Source: Riemerella anatipestifer | GTDB lineage: Bacteria > Bacteroidota > Bacteroidia > Flavobacteriales > Weeksellaceae | Length of the DNA: 64,000 nt | Assembly (NCBI RefSeq): GCF_009670965.2 | Contig: NZ_CP073239.1 | Coordinates: forward strand, 1,612,001 to 1,676,000 | Reading direction: 5' to 3' | In this document: in pieces, positions 25,960 through 34,909 of the stretch | Layout of the letters: each line of letters opens with the position of its first letter | Position numbering within the stretch: the stretch's first letter is position 1 | Notes under the pieces: model-generated | The model's input: only the letters and a program-made list of their open reading frames with translations | Database searches by the model: none | What the model was told of the DNA's origin: nothing | Made by a program: the position numbers and the translations under genes

Positions 25960-26013
25960 GTAAAATTGGAGGTGTACTAAAAATGAATATTAACAAAAAA
26001 ATACATAATTAAA

Positions 26014-27921
26014 ATGAGTAAAATTATAGGAATCGACTTAGGTACTACTAACTCTTGTGTGGCAGTAATGGAGGGTAAAGACCCTGTGGTAATCCCTAAT
26101 GCAGAAGGAAAAAGAACAACGCCTTCTATCGTAGCTTTCACTGAAGATGGTGAGAGAAAAGTAGGAGATCCTGCAAAAAGACAAGCGGTTACAAACCCTA
26201 AAAATACAGTTTATTCTATCAAGAGATTTATCGGAGCTAACTTTAAAACAGATGCTAACGAGGTGTCTAGAGTTCCGTATCAAGTGGTAGAAGGTTCTAA
26301 CGATACTGTTAAAGTTAAAATTGGAGATAGAGAATACACGCCTCAAGAAATTTCTGCAATGATTCTTCAAAAAATGAAGAAAACGGCTGAAGATTATTTA
26401 GGTCAAGAAGTTTCTCGTGCGGTAATTACTGTGCCTGCTTACTTTAACGATGCACAAAGACAAGCAACTAAAGAAGCTGGAGAAATTGCAGGTCTTAAGG
26501 TAGAAAGAATTATCAATGAACCTACTGCAGCAGCTTTAGCTTATGGTCTAGATAAGGTAGGTAAGAAGGATATGAATGTAGTGGTGTTCGACTGTGGTGG
26601 TGGTACTCACGACGTTTCTGTACTAGAAATGTACGAGGTAGATGGTAACGCATCTTTCGAAGTAAAAGCTACCGATGGGGATACACACCTAGGAGGAGAC
26701 GACTTTGATAATGTGATTATCGACTGGATGGTGGCTGAATTCCAAGCGGAAGAGGGTGTAGATTTAAAATCTGACGCTATTGCTCTTCAAAGATTGAAAG
26801 AAGCAGCAGAAAAAGCAAAAGTTGAATTATCATCTTCTACTCAAACAGAAATCAATTTACCGTATATCACAGCTACAGCTTCAGGTCCAAAACACTTGGT
26901 TAAAACATTAACTAGAGCTAAGTTTGAACAATTAGCAGGAGATTTAATTCAAAGAACTATCGAGCCTTGTAAGTCTGCTCTTAAAAATGCAGGTATGAGC
27001 GTTTCTGATATTGATGAAATTATCCTAGTAGGTGGTTCTACAAGAATTCCTGCGATACAAGAAGCGGTAGAGAAATTCTTCGGTAAAGCTCCATCTAAAG
27101 GAGTAAATCCAGATGAGGTAGTGGCTATAGGTGCGGCTATCCAAGGGGGAGTTCTTACAGGAGATGTTAAAGATGTATTGTTATTAGATGTTACACCTCT
27201 TTCTTTAGGTATAGAAACTATGGGTTCTGTATTCACTAAGTTAATAGAAGCTAATACCACCATTCCTACTAAAAAATCAGAAGTATTCTCTACTGCGGTA
27301 GATAACCAGCCTGCGGTTACTATTAGAGTAGGACAAGGGGAAAGACCAATGTTTAACGATAACAAAGAAATCGGTAGATTTGAGCTTACAGATATTCCAC
27401 CAGCACCTAGAGGTGTACCACAAATTGAGGTAACTTTTGATATAGATGCTAACGGTATTTTGAGCGTTTCTGCTAAAGATAAAGGTACAGGTAAAGAGCA
27501 ATCTATCAAAATTCAAGCATCGTCTGGTCTTTCTGATGAAGAAATTGAAAGAATGAAGAGAGAAGCTGAAGAAAACTCAGCAGCAGATGCTAAGAAAAAA
27601 GAAGAAGCTGACCTTATCAACAAAGCAGATGGACAAATCTTCCAAACTGAAAAGCAAATAAAAGAATTTGGAGATAAGATTTCTGCGGATAAAAAATCAG
27701 CGATAGAAACAGCTTTAGCTGAATTAAAAACAGCTTATGAAGCTAAAGATATGGCAAATATTAAAACTAAATCTGAGGCTTTAGATGCGGCTTGGATGGC
27801 AGCATCAGAAGAGTTGTACAAAGCACAAGCTGAAGCACAAGGAGGTGCAGAACAAGCACAAGCTAACACAGGTAATGCTGCAGATGATGTACAAGATGCA
27901 GATTTTGAAGAAGTGAAGTAA
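26014..27921 (+). CDS. dnaK: Chaperone DnaK (Hsp70)
   Basis: 635 residues. [16 protein letters not shown] at the N-terminus, the second phosphate loop ([13 protein letters not shown]), the adenosine loop [13 protein letters not shown], a substrate-binding domain with [13 protein letters not shown], and a helical lid ending in an Ala/Gln-rich tail ([13 protein letters not shown]). The phosphate loop has Cys and His where E. coli has Leu and Phe. Codon use is strongly biased, consistent with high expression. GrpE and DnaJ are not adjacent. Confidence 0.97.
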   Translation: MSKIIGIDLGTTNSCVAVMEGKDPVVIPNAEGKRTTPSIVAFTEDGERKVGDPAKRQAVTNPKNTVYSIKRFIGANFKTDANEVSRVPYQVVEGSNDTVKVKIGDREYTPQEISAMILQKMKKTAEDYLGQEVSRAVITVPAYFNDAQRQATKEAGEIAGLKVERIINEPTAAALAYGLDKVGKKDMNVVVFDCGGGTHDVSVLEMYEVDGNASFEVKATDGDTHLGGDDFDNVIIDWMVAEFQAEEGVDLKSDAIALQRLKEAAEKAKVELSSSTQTEINLPYITATASGPKHLVKTLTRAKFEQLAGDLIQRTIEPCKSALKNAGMSVSDIDEIILVGGSTRIPAIQEAVEKFFGKAPSKGVNPDEVVAIGAAIQGGVLTGDVKDVLLLDVTPLSLGIETMGSVFTKLIEANTTIPTKKSEVFSTAVDNQPAVTIRVGQGERPMFNDNKEIGRFELTDIPPAPRGVPQIEVTFDIDANGILSVSAKDKGTGKEQSIKIQASSGLSDEEIERMKREAEENSAADAKKKEEADLINKADGQIFQTEKQIKEFGDKISADKKSAIETALAELKTAYEAKDMANIKTKSEALDAAWMAASEELYKAQAEAQGGAEQAQANTGNAADDVQDADFEEVK

Positions 27922-27950
27922 GAGTTGATTGTCAACGATTAGTAAATATT

Positions 27951-27990
27951 AAAAACTACTATAAAATATTGATTTATAGTAGTTTTTTTA
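27951..27990 (+). terminator. dnaK terminator
   Basis: AAAACTACTATAAA and TTTATAGTAGTTTT with a T-run. It stays intact next to the island insertion. Confidence 0.85.
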
Positions 27991-28039
27991 TTTTATACTT
28001 TATTGTATTTTATTGTTCTTCTTATTTTTTAATTATAAA

Positions 28040-28048
28040 TTTGTACCA
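28040..28048. other. Candidate left attachment core (attL)
   Basis: TTTGTACCA also occurs at 45912-45920 in the intergenic DNA at the other end of the island. Three direct copies of GTCTTAA (28061-28067, 28083-28089, 28092-28098) follow and could be integrase arm sites. A 9-bp match in AT-rich DNA is weak evidence. Confidence 0.35.
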
Positions 28049-28130
28049 TATTTGTAGCGGGTCTTAATTTACTATAATGTGAGTCTTAAAAGTCTTAAAT
28101 AAACTTATTGCTACTTATTATATATGAAAA

Positions 28131-28703
28131 ATGGGGTTTAGTAATTTGAAAATACCTAAAATTTGCGAACAATGTGAAAAACCATTTGAGGCAAAAACAA
28201 TGACAACTCGTTTTTGTTCGCATTTATGTGCTGATAAAAACTATAAGAATCGGAAAAAAAAAGAAAAAGAATTAAAGGAAAGAGAAAAGGTTTTAGAAAA
28301 ATATGTAGATAAAATTGCAGTTCTTCAACTCAGAGAATTTATTTCTGTGGGGGAGGCTGTTGTTTTATTTGGTATTTCAAAAAGCACAATTCATAGATTA
28401 ATCAAACGGAAAGTAATTCGTAGTGTAAATTTGGGAGAAAGACTTACAAGGATAAATAAATTGGAATTGGAAAAACTCTTTTCGCCAATTATCATTGATG
28501 AAAAAGAAAAACAAGAAAGTGAATTTCGTAAAAAATATAAAAAAGAAGATTGCTATACAATATCACAGGTAAGTGAAAAGTTTGGGGCAAATCCTTCAAC
28601 GGTTCATCGTGTAATTGATAAGTTTAAAATTCCAAAAGAAAAAATAGGAAATTTTGTATATGTTCCTAAAAGTAAAATTGATAAAATATTTATTCGGCAA
28701 TGA
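28131..28703 (+). CDS. Helix-turn-helix protein with N-terminal zinc-ribbon-like motif
   Basis: 190 residues. C-x2-C (ICEQCEKPF) and a later C-x3-C (FCSHLCADK) form a small zinc-binding motif, followed by a charged coiled stretch and two MerR/excisionase-type HTH segments (SVGEAVVLFGISKSTIHRLIKRKVI and TISQVSEKFGANPSTVHRVIDKFKI). Such genes commonly precede integrases in Bacteroidota elements and help control excision. Its stop overlaps the integrase start by four bases (ATGA). Three GTCTTAA repeats upstream could be its own operator. Confidence 0.7.
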   Translation: MGFSNLKIPKICEQCEKPFEAKTMTTRFCSHLCADKNYKNRKKKEKELKEREKVLEKYVDKIAVLQLREFISVGEAVVLFGISKSTIHRLIKRKVIRSVNLGERLTRINKLELEKLFSPIIIDEKEKQESEFRKKYKKEDCYTISQVSEKFGANPSTVHRVIDKFKIPKEKIGNFVYVPKSKIDKIFIRQ

Positions 28704-29932
28704 AGAGAAAACCTACTAAATCTACCGTGAGGCTTCGTAAGGCAGAGTTCCGAAAAGAATGGTATGTGTATATTGAGAGCTATCCTGTTTATGAATCCAA
28801 TGATGAAAACCCCAAACGAGTGCGAGAATACTTAAACAGAAGTGTAAGTTCGGTGGTTTTTGACAAAAATCGCCAAGCAAGAACCGATGAAAACGGCAAT
28901 ATTTCCTATAAACCCAAACGAGATGAAAACGGAATAATTATCTGTAAAAGTGATTTGGATAAAGAAACAATGCTATTTGCTGATGCAGTTCGTAGAAAAT
29001 TGCAGAAACAATATGATGATGAACTATTGTTTGGAGATAATCAAGAGTTGAAACAAAAAGAATTATTGGAAGAGAATTTTTTGGCATATAGTGAAGAACT
29101 TTTAAAAAAACGCCACAAAAATAGTTCGGATTCCATTCGGATAACTTGGAAAAGAACCATAGAACTCTTGAAATTATTTGCAGGAGAAGATATAAAATTT
29201 GTTCAAATTGATTTAAAATTTTCGGAAGATTTTAAATTGTTTTTACTTTCTGCACCTTGTAACGGAAATAAAAAAGGAACTATTTCTGTCAATACTTCGG
29301 CAACTTATTTATCTATTTTTAAAGCAATCCTAAAACAAGCTTTTATTGATGGATACTTTGTTTCAGATATATCAGGCAAAATAAAAGGAATTTCCATTAG
29401 AGCATCAAGGAGGGAATATCTCACGGAAGAAGAGTTGAATATTTTGGCAAAAACTCCTTGTGATAATGATGTTTTAAAACGAGCATCACTTTTTTCGGCT
29501 CTCACAGGATTGAGGCATTCGGATATTCAAAAATTAAAATGGAAAGAAATTGTAGTGAGTAAAGAAAAAATAGAACTTCATTTTACACAGAAGAAAACCA
29601 AAGGTGTGGAGTATAAACCAATCTCCAAACAAGCATTGGAATTGTGTGGAGAAAGAAGAGGTTTGGAAGATTTTGTTTTTGAGGATTTACCCAATTCTTC
29701 GTGGATTTCTCGCCCTTTGAAAAAATGGATTGAAAAAGCTGGTATTCATAGAAATATCACTTTTCATTGTTTTAGACACACTTTTGCGACTTTGCAATTA
29801 GCCAATGGAACGGATATTTACACCGTGAGCAAAATGCTGGGGCATACCAATGTGAATACAACACAAGTTTATGCAAAATTAGTTGATGAAAAGAAAATAA
29901 AAGCAGCGGAAGCAATTAAGTTAAATTTTTAA
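28700..29932 (+). CDS. Tyrosine-type site-specific integrase of the element
   Basis: 410 residues. An N-terminal arm-type/SAM-like domain is followed by a catalytic domain with Arg272 (TGLRHSDI), His356-x-x-Arg359 (HCFRHTFATL), His382 (MLGHTNVNTT) and Tyr391 (QVYAKL), the complete R-H-R-H-Y set. It should join and excise the island at its att sites. It overlaps the HTH gene by four bases, so the two are likely co-regulated. Confidence 0.92.
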   Translation: MKRKPTKSTVRLRKAEFRKEWYVYIESYPVYESNDENPKRVREYLNRSVSSVVFDKNRQARTDENGNISYKPKRDENGIIICKSDLDKETMLFADAVRRKLQKQYDDELLFGDNQELKQKELLEENFLAYSEELLKKRHKNSSDSIRITWKRTIELLKLFAGEDIKFVQIDLKFSEDFKLFLLSAPCNGNKKGTISVNTSATYLSIFKAILKQAFIDGYFVSDISGKIKGISIRASRREYLTEEELNILAKTPCDNDVLKRASLFSALTGLRHSDIQKLKWKEIVVSKEKIELHFTQKKTKGVEYKPISKQALELCGERRGLEDFVFEDLPNSSWISRPLKKWIEKAGIHRNITFHCFRHTFATLQLANGTDIYTVSKMLGHTNVNTTQVYAKLVDEKKIKAAEAIKLNF

Positions 29933-29942
29933 AATATAGAAT

Positions 29943-30734
29943 ATGATACAAGAGAAACATTTGATTTTGGGAGCAAAAGAGTTGGGACTTATCACATCAA
30001 TATTAGCAACTACCATACCCATTATGGTAAAACTGGAACTGAATAAAGAAAGTGTTTATATGACTATCTTCGTGTTTATACTATCAATGGTCTTTTTATA
30101 TTGTAATTTTCAACTTTTTCTTTTAGAAATTTTTAGATTTGTTAAAAGGTTGAAAGAAAAATCCAAAAAATCAATTAAGGAACTGGGAGATAAAATAGCT
30201 GAAAGTAAAAAATATTTTTTAAATAAAGAAAACATTTCATACCAACTTGTAAAGGCGGAAATTCCTATTGTAAATATTTATAATATGAGTTGTCCAAGCC
30301 TTCAACAGCCTAAAAAAGAATTGATTGAAAAACAAACTGAGCCAACAGAAAAACAAGAAAAAGCCATAGAATACACTCAAAAAGTTTTTGAAAATCACAT
30401 AGAAAATCCCCAAGATTTGGAAAATTTTTACAAAGAAATCATTGCCTATTCTAACGGAAAAACAGATTTTTCAAATTCAAAATCTATAATAGTAAAAGAT
30501 TTAACAAATTATGATTTGTATCATTTTGGCTGGAATATTTGGAATCATTTCAAAGTTGGAAAACAGGAAATTATAGCCAATTTCTTGCAGAATATTTTCA
30601 CTGAAAAATTAGGAAATCAAACAGAAAGTACCATAATAAAACATTTACGCGATGATGAAAAAAAGGGAAAAATCATTTTACTGAAAGATATTACTAAATT
30701 TTCACAAAATAAATTGTTGTGCTTTTTGATGTGA
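29943..30734 (+). CDS. Hypothetical protein with two membrane helices
   Basis: 263 residues. Two N-terminal membrane helices (about 15-33 and 37-60), a Lys-rich cytoplasmic helix, and a soluble C-terminal domain with FHWN-like aromatic residues (DLYHFGWNIWNHFKVGKQEIIANFLQ is the most distinctive segment; it ends KDITKFSQNKLLCFLM). I recognise no family. It starts 10 bases after the integrase stop, so it is probably co-transcribed with it. Confidence 0.6.
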   Translation: MIQEKHLILGAKELGLITSILATTIPIMVKLELNKESVYMTIFVFILSMVFLYCNFQLFLLEIFRFVKRLKEKSKKSIKELGDKIAESKKYFLNKENISYQLVKAEIPIVNIYNMSCPSLQQPKKELIEKQTEPTEKQEKAIEYTQKVFENHIENPQDLENFYKEIIAYSNGKTDFSNSKSIIVKDLTNYDLYHFGWNIWNHFKVGKQEIIANFLQNIFTEKLGNQTESTIIKHLRDDEKKGKIILLKDITKFSQNKLLCFLM

Positions 30735-30904
30735 TACAATGTGTTTTATGTTTTCACATAAAAAATTATGAAAAAGAAATAAAAATTAAAACTACTAATG
30801 ATAATTAGGAATTAAGCACAAAATTAAACACCATTGATGATAAAAAACAATGTGTTTTTAATAATGTGATGATGTGTTTTTTTAATCACAATTAAAATAC
30901 ATCA

Positions 30905-30912
30905 TAGTTTTG
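30905..30912 (+). promoter_or_regulatory. -7 element in the 30735-30941 spacer
   Basis: TAGTTTTG matches TAnnTTTG, 29 bases ahead of the ATG at 30942. The rest of the spacer is AT-rich with copies of AATGTGTTTT and AATGTGATGATGTG, possible binding repeats. Confidence 0.45.
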
Positions 30913-30941
30913 CGGACATAATTTTGAAAATTAAAAATATT

Positions 30942-31277
30942 ATGAATGCAAACGAAATTTCATTTGAAAATCTGCCAAAAGCAGTTGCCTTTCTATCTCA
31001 TCAGATAGAAGAATTGAAAGTTATTGTAAAAAGTAAAGAAGCTATTGAAATCAATAACAAGAAAATTCCCATAAGCATAGATGAAGCCTGTGAGATTATT
31101 AAAAAGGCAAAACCAACAGTTTATACATTAGTACGAAAACGACAAATTCCACATTATAAAAATGGGAAAAAACTCTATTTTTATGAGGAAGAATTGCTAG
31201 AATGGATTGCAAAAGGCAAAAGAAAAACCATTCAGGAAATAGATGAAATAGTATTTCAAAACCGAAAAAGGGTTTAA
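30942..31277 (+). CDS. Excisionase-type helix-turn-helix protein
   Basis: 111 residues from the ATG at 30942; an in-frame TTG at 30924 is less likely. The C-terminal half holds an excisionase/MerR HTH (ISIDEACEIIKKAKPTVYTLVRKRQIPHYKNGKKLYFYEEEL, split over two helices and a wing). The N-terminal half is a coiled segment. It is typically placed before the Rep helicase in Bacteroidota mobilisable elements and probably controls replication or excision. Confidence 0.78.
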   Translation: MNANEISFENLPKAVAFLSHQIEELKVIVKSKEAIEINNKKIPISIDEACEIIKKAKPTVYTLVRKRQIPHYKNGKKLYFYEEELLEWIAKGKRKTIQEIDEIVFQNRKRV

Positions 31278-31304
31278 GTAATTTTAATCTAAAAGTATAT
31301 CAAA

Positions 31305-32534
31305 ATGGAAAAATTACTTTTGCCTTATCTTCGTGTGGGCACGACTTACTATAAAATCATAGAACGCCCTCAAATCTCTGGTGATAAAATCACTTCACTG
31401 GTGAAGTGGTCAAGGGAAACTATTGTTCAAGACCACAGCAAGAAAATCATTTACGATATTCCGAAATACGACGGCTTTTGTTGTATTCCCAATCATTTGA
31501 AATATCAAAAAACGATTGAAAATTTCTATAATATTTACAATGAAATTCCGCATCAGCCGAGTGTTTCCAGAGTTTCAGTTGATGAAATTCCGTTTTCTAT
31601 TTCTTTTCTGCAACATATTTTCGGCAGTCAAGTGGATTTAGGACTGGATTATCTGAAAATCCTATTGGAAAATCCTACTCAAATTCTGCCTATTTTATGT
31701 TTGGTCAGCAAAGAAAGAGCCACTGGAAAAACTACTTTTCTTAAATGGCTCAAAGAAATTTTTGGATTGAATATGACCTACATCAAGGGCGATGCTTTTG
31801 GTAGTCAGTTTAATTCCGATTGGGCTTCAATGCTTTTGATTGCGATTGATGAAGTCTTTTTTGACCGAAAAGAAATTACCGAACGGCTGAAATATCTTTC
31901 CACTACCAATAAAGATAAATTAGAAAACAAGGGCAAAGACCGAGAAGAAATTGATTTTTTCGGGAAATTCATTCTTTGTTCCAACAACGAAGACAATTTT
32001 ATTCAAATTGATGAAAATGAAATCCGATTCTGGATTCTTAAAATCAATCCAATAAACTCCGAAAATACAGAATTTTTACAAAATTTAATTTCGGAAATTC
32101 CACAATTTTTAAGTTTTTTAATTCATCGGAAATTCCATTCTGAAAAGAAAAGCAGAATGTGGTTTTCGCCTGATGAAATCAAAACCAAAGCTCTGCAAAA
32201 ATTAGTGTTCAAAAATGGGAATAAATTAGAAGCCAGGATGGTGGAACTCCTTTATGAATTTTTTGAGAGTAATGAAGTTCAAGAAATTAGCGTTGTGCCA
32301 CAAGATGTTCTCAATATGCTCAATAGAATGTTTCGGCAACTGAATTTTTCTCGTAATGATGTACGAACGATTTTGAAAGACAAATGGAAGTTAGAACCGC
32401 AGAAAAGTGGATTGACTTACATTCGCTATGACATTGATTATTCAGGAAATTTCTACGAAAACAATGCGGTGGGAAGATACTTCAAAATTTCCAAAAATTT
32501 TATTCTTGAAAAATATGTTGATTTGTTGAATTAA
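31305..32534 (+). CDS. Rep-type P-loop helicase (superfamily 3-like, DUF5906-like)
   Basis: 409 residues. Walker A-like SKERATGKTTF (about residues 136-146), Walker B LLIAIDEVFF, then a superfamily-3 style motif C (FILCSNNEDNFIQI). A winged C-terminal part follows. Proteins of this type unwind the origin of mobilisable elements. Downstream lies 400 bases of repeat-rich non-coding DNA that could be its target origin. No primase domain is visible. Confidence 0.75.
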   Translation: MEKLLLPYLRVGTTYYKIIERPQISGDKITSLVKWSRETIVQDHSKKIIYDIPKYDGFCCIPNHLKYQKTIENFYNIYNEIPHQPSVSRVSVDEIPFSISFLQHIFGSQVDLGLDYLKILLENPTQILPILCLVSKERATGKTTFLKWLKEIFGLNMTYIKGDAFGSQFNSDWASMLLIAIDEVFFDRKEITERLKYLSTTNKDKLENKGKDREEIDFFGKFILCSNNEDNFIQIDENEIRFWILKINPINSENTEFLQNLISEIPQFLSFLIHRKFHSEKKSRMWFSPDEIKTKALQKLVFKNGNKLEARMVELLYEFFESNEVQEISVVPQDVLNMLNRMFRQLNFSRNDVRTILKDKWKLEPQKSGLTYIRYDIDYSGNFYENNAVGRYFKISKNFILEKYVDLLN

Positions 32535-32940
32535 GTTTTAATGTTTTAAAAATCAATTCAATACAAAATCAACAAAAGTCTCAACAAATTTTAAGACCTA
32601 TTATTTTGTTGAGTATTCGTTAAATGGAAAAAATCAACTTTGTTGAATTGTTGAAAATATGTTGAGGTATTAAATCCTTATCAATCAAAATATTGTAATA
32701 AAAACTCAACAATTCAACGAAAAATAAGGATTTTATCATACGGAAATACTGATAAAATGTTCTGCTTTTAATTGTTGGCGTTAATTTTTTCTTTTCAAAA
32801 GATAAAACACAATCCTTTGCCACGGAGTTAGTGCAAAAAGTACCCATTGTTTACAAAAAGCGTGGGCTTAATGTAAAAATGGAACTTTTTGGTTTTTTCC
32901 TATCGTCAAAAACATTTGCTAACCGCTAAAAATATGAAAA
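32535..32940. other. Probable replication/transfer origin region
   Basis: 406 bases without a gene between the Rep helicase and the MobC-like gene. It is crowded with TTGTTGA/TCAACAA motifs: CTCAACAAA (32580-32588) against TTTGTTGAG (32605-32613), and a perfect 13-bp inverted pair GTTGAATTGTTGA (32642-32654) and TCAACAATTCAAC (32706-32718). A less AT-rich stretch (32813-32870) directly ahead of the mobilisation genes is the likeliest place for oriT. Confidence 0.5.
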
Positions 32941-33390
32941 ATGAAACAAAACTTTTTAACCCAATTTATCACGAAAATTCAAGAAGAACAAGAGCAAAAA
33001 AATGCAGAAGAAAAGAGGAAAAATCATTTTAGAACGATTGGGAGAAAAGGAGGTTTAGCCAAGAAAAAATCAGCGGTTTTTTCTAAGACTATCTCAGCAA
33101 AATTGACCGAAAAAGAGTTTCAAATCATCAAAGAAAAAGCCGAAAAACTAAACCTTAAAATCTCCAAATATGTGCGATTGATTTTAACTGAAAAAGAACT
33201 GAAAATCAATGAATATAAGACAGATGAAGTACTTCTTTCTTACGGAACTCATTTTAATAGAATAAGCAATTTATTGCGAAATCGTGAATTTTCAAATTTG
33301 GAAAATAAAAATGAGATTTTACAGGAAATTATAAATACTACCAATTTGATTTACAACTATCTATATCAAAATAAAATCAGAGATGAATAA
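32941..33390 (+). CDS. MobC-like relaxosome accessory protein
   Basis: 149 residues. A basic N-terminus (RKNHFRTIGRKGGLAKKKSA) is followed by a ribbon-helix-helix-like block (SKTISAKLTEKEFQIIKEKA, KISKYVRLILTEKEL) and a helical tail with NRISNLLRNREFSN, all typical of MobC/BmgB-type proteins that bind oriT and assist the relaxase. It overlaps the relaxase gene by eight bases. Confidence 0.78.
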   Translation: MKQNFLTQFITKIQEEQEQKNAEEKRKNHFRTIGRKGGLAKKKSAVFSKTISAKLTEKEFQIIKEKAEKLNLKISKYVRLILTEKELKINEYKTDEVLLSYGTHFNRISNLLRNREFSNLENKNEILQEIINTTNLIYNYLYQNKIRDE

Positions 33391-34192
33391 TTCTGCCACT
33401 ACAAGAAGAATTTCCAAAATCGCTTTGGAATATAACGGAAACGATAAAGGTACAGCTGAGATGGTATATTCTAATAATTTATTATCAAATACAGCTGAAA
33501 ATCAATATAAAGAAATGAAAGCCATTGCAAACCGAAACAAAAATGTAAAGAATTGGGCTTTAACAGGATATATTTCGCCTGAAAGAAGCAAAGAAAATGA
33601 AGTTTCTGATGAAGTTTTGGTAAAATTAACCTTAAAAGCCTTACAAAAAGTAGGAGTTACAAAGGATAATCAAATTCGGTTAGATATTCATAATTCTACC
33701 AAGCATAAGCATATTCATTTTGTGGTAAATAGAGTGAATACGCACGGTATCAACACTATAAAATCCCATAAAATTGGCGAGAATTTTGGAAAAGCTGTAA
33801 GAGAAATTTGCACAGAAATGAATCTGAAAACAGATGTAGAAATCAGCAAAGAAAAGAAAGAGCAAATGCTTGAAAATTTGCAAAATTCCCTAAAAATAGC
33901 TACTGATTTTGATGAATTGATTGAGAAAATGGATAGAAGAGGTTATAAAATCACTTTGTCAGAAAATGTAAAAGTAGGCGTTTCGGGAATGCGGATTGTA
34001 AGACATTCGGACATCAATACGGAAACGAAGCGAGAATATTTAGCAGGATACAAACTTTCGGAGATTACCAATAATTTGAAAATCAGTAATATAAAAGAGA
34101 TTTTAGAGCAAAATAACGCTAAGAAAATTAGGAGAGATAAAGAATTAGAAATCAAAGAAGAATTACATAAACCCAATAGAAGAAAATTTTAA
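33383..34192 (+). CDS. Relaxase/mobilisation nuclease
   Basis: 269 residues. The histidine metal site HKHIHFVVNRVN (about 112-123) is the relaxase H-x-x-H-x-H-type motif. An aspartate/asparagine-rich strand (IRLDIHNSTKHKH) precedes it. The N-terminal catalytic Tyr cannot be fixed by eye; candidates are Tyr14 and Tyr29. It should nick oriT and lead the strand into a recipient using a helper conjugation system. It overlaps the MobC-like gene and is shorter than chromosomal relaxases with helicase domains. Confidence 0.82.
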   Translation: MNNSATTRRISKIALEYNGNDKGTAEMVYSNNLLSNTAENQYKEMKAIANRNKNVKNWALTGYISPERSKENEVSDEVLVKLTLKALQKVGVTKDNQIRLDIHNSTKHKHIHFVVNRVNTHGINTIKSHKIGENFGKAVREICTEMNLKTDVEISKEKKEQMLENLQNSLKIATDFDELIEKMDRRGYKITLSENVKVGVSGMRIVRHSDINTETKREYLAGYKLSEITNNLKISNIKEILEQNNAKKIRRDKELEIKEELHKPNRRKF

Positions 34193-34197
34193 TAAAA

Positions 34198-34866
34198 ATG
34201 GAAAATAAAGAAATAGATGACGGCTTGGAATTGCTGAAAAAAGTGATAGAAACCAATGAAGAAAATATTGATAATAACTCGCGGATATTAATGGCTTTTG
34301 AAGATTTATTGAATTTATTAGGGGAGGCTGAAAGCACATTAAGAGGAGCTTCTTATACTTTGGAAAACTCCAAGAAAGTTCTTGTGAGAACGAGCCATAT
34401 ACTAGAAAATACTCCAAAAACCTTTGAATTTAAAGCATCAAAAGAAGAACTCAAAGCACGGGAGCGATTTATTCATTCTATTCCCAAAAGTATTGAGGTT
34501 CATATTCCTGAAAAGTTAGAAAAAGACCTGATATTGCTGAATAACACTATATCAAAAGTAAATGGAAAATCTAGTGTTTTCAAATATTCTATTTTGGGAG
34601 GAATGGGGAGTTTGATTTTATCTATAATATTGCTGGGAGCTAGCGGATATTTTACTCAAAAATGGTATGCTGAAAGTATTAAAACTAAGGAAGAAATCAG
34701 GAAGGAATTACTAAAAGAATTTGAGAATAAAGGTAAAGGAATTTATGATGTGAAATCTTATGAAAAATTGCAATATAATACAGATTTGGTTAATAAATGG
34801 ATTGAGAAATATCCAAACGATGCAGATAAGTTTCTACGCTTTAAAGAGGGCTATGAAACAAGGTAA
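34198..34866 (+). CDS. Mobilisation-associated membrane protein (BmgC-like position)
   Basis: 222 residues. A long N-terminal coiled region (GLELLKKVIETNEENIDNN..), one central membrane helix (about 132-152, SILGGMGSLILSIILLGAS) and a basic C-terminal tail. No catalytic motif. It starts five bases after the relaxase stop, so belongs to the mobilisation operon; similar proteins follow relaxases in other Bacteroidota elements. Function unknown. Confidence 0.6.
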   Translation: MENKEIDDGLELLKKVIETNEENIDNNSRILMAFEDLLNLLGEAESTLRGASYTLENSKKVLVRTSHILENTPKTFEFKASKEELKARERFIHSIPKSIEVHIPEKLEKDLILLNNTISKVNGKSSVFKYSILGGMGSLILSIILLGASGYFTQKWYAESIKTKEEIRKELLKEFENKGKGIYDVKSYEKLQYNTDLVNKWIEKYPNDADKFLRFKEGYETR

Positions 34867-34873
34867 AATTCAT

Positions 34874-34881
34874 TATATTTG
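34874..34881 (+). promoter_or_regulatory. -7 element ahead of hsdR
   Basis: TATATTTG matches TAnnTTTG, 28 bases before the hsdR ATG. No clear TTTG at -33. Confidence 0.45.
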
Positions 34882-34909
34882 CTTTGTTTTTAATTTTTAT
34901 AGATAACTG

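Noticed and set aside
25900..26013. CIRCE element ahead of dnaK
   Set aside because: No TTAGCACTC/GAGTGCTAA pair; only a standard promoter pair is visible.
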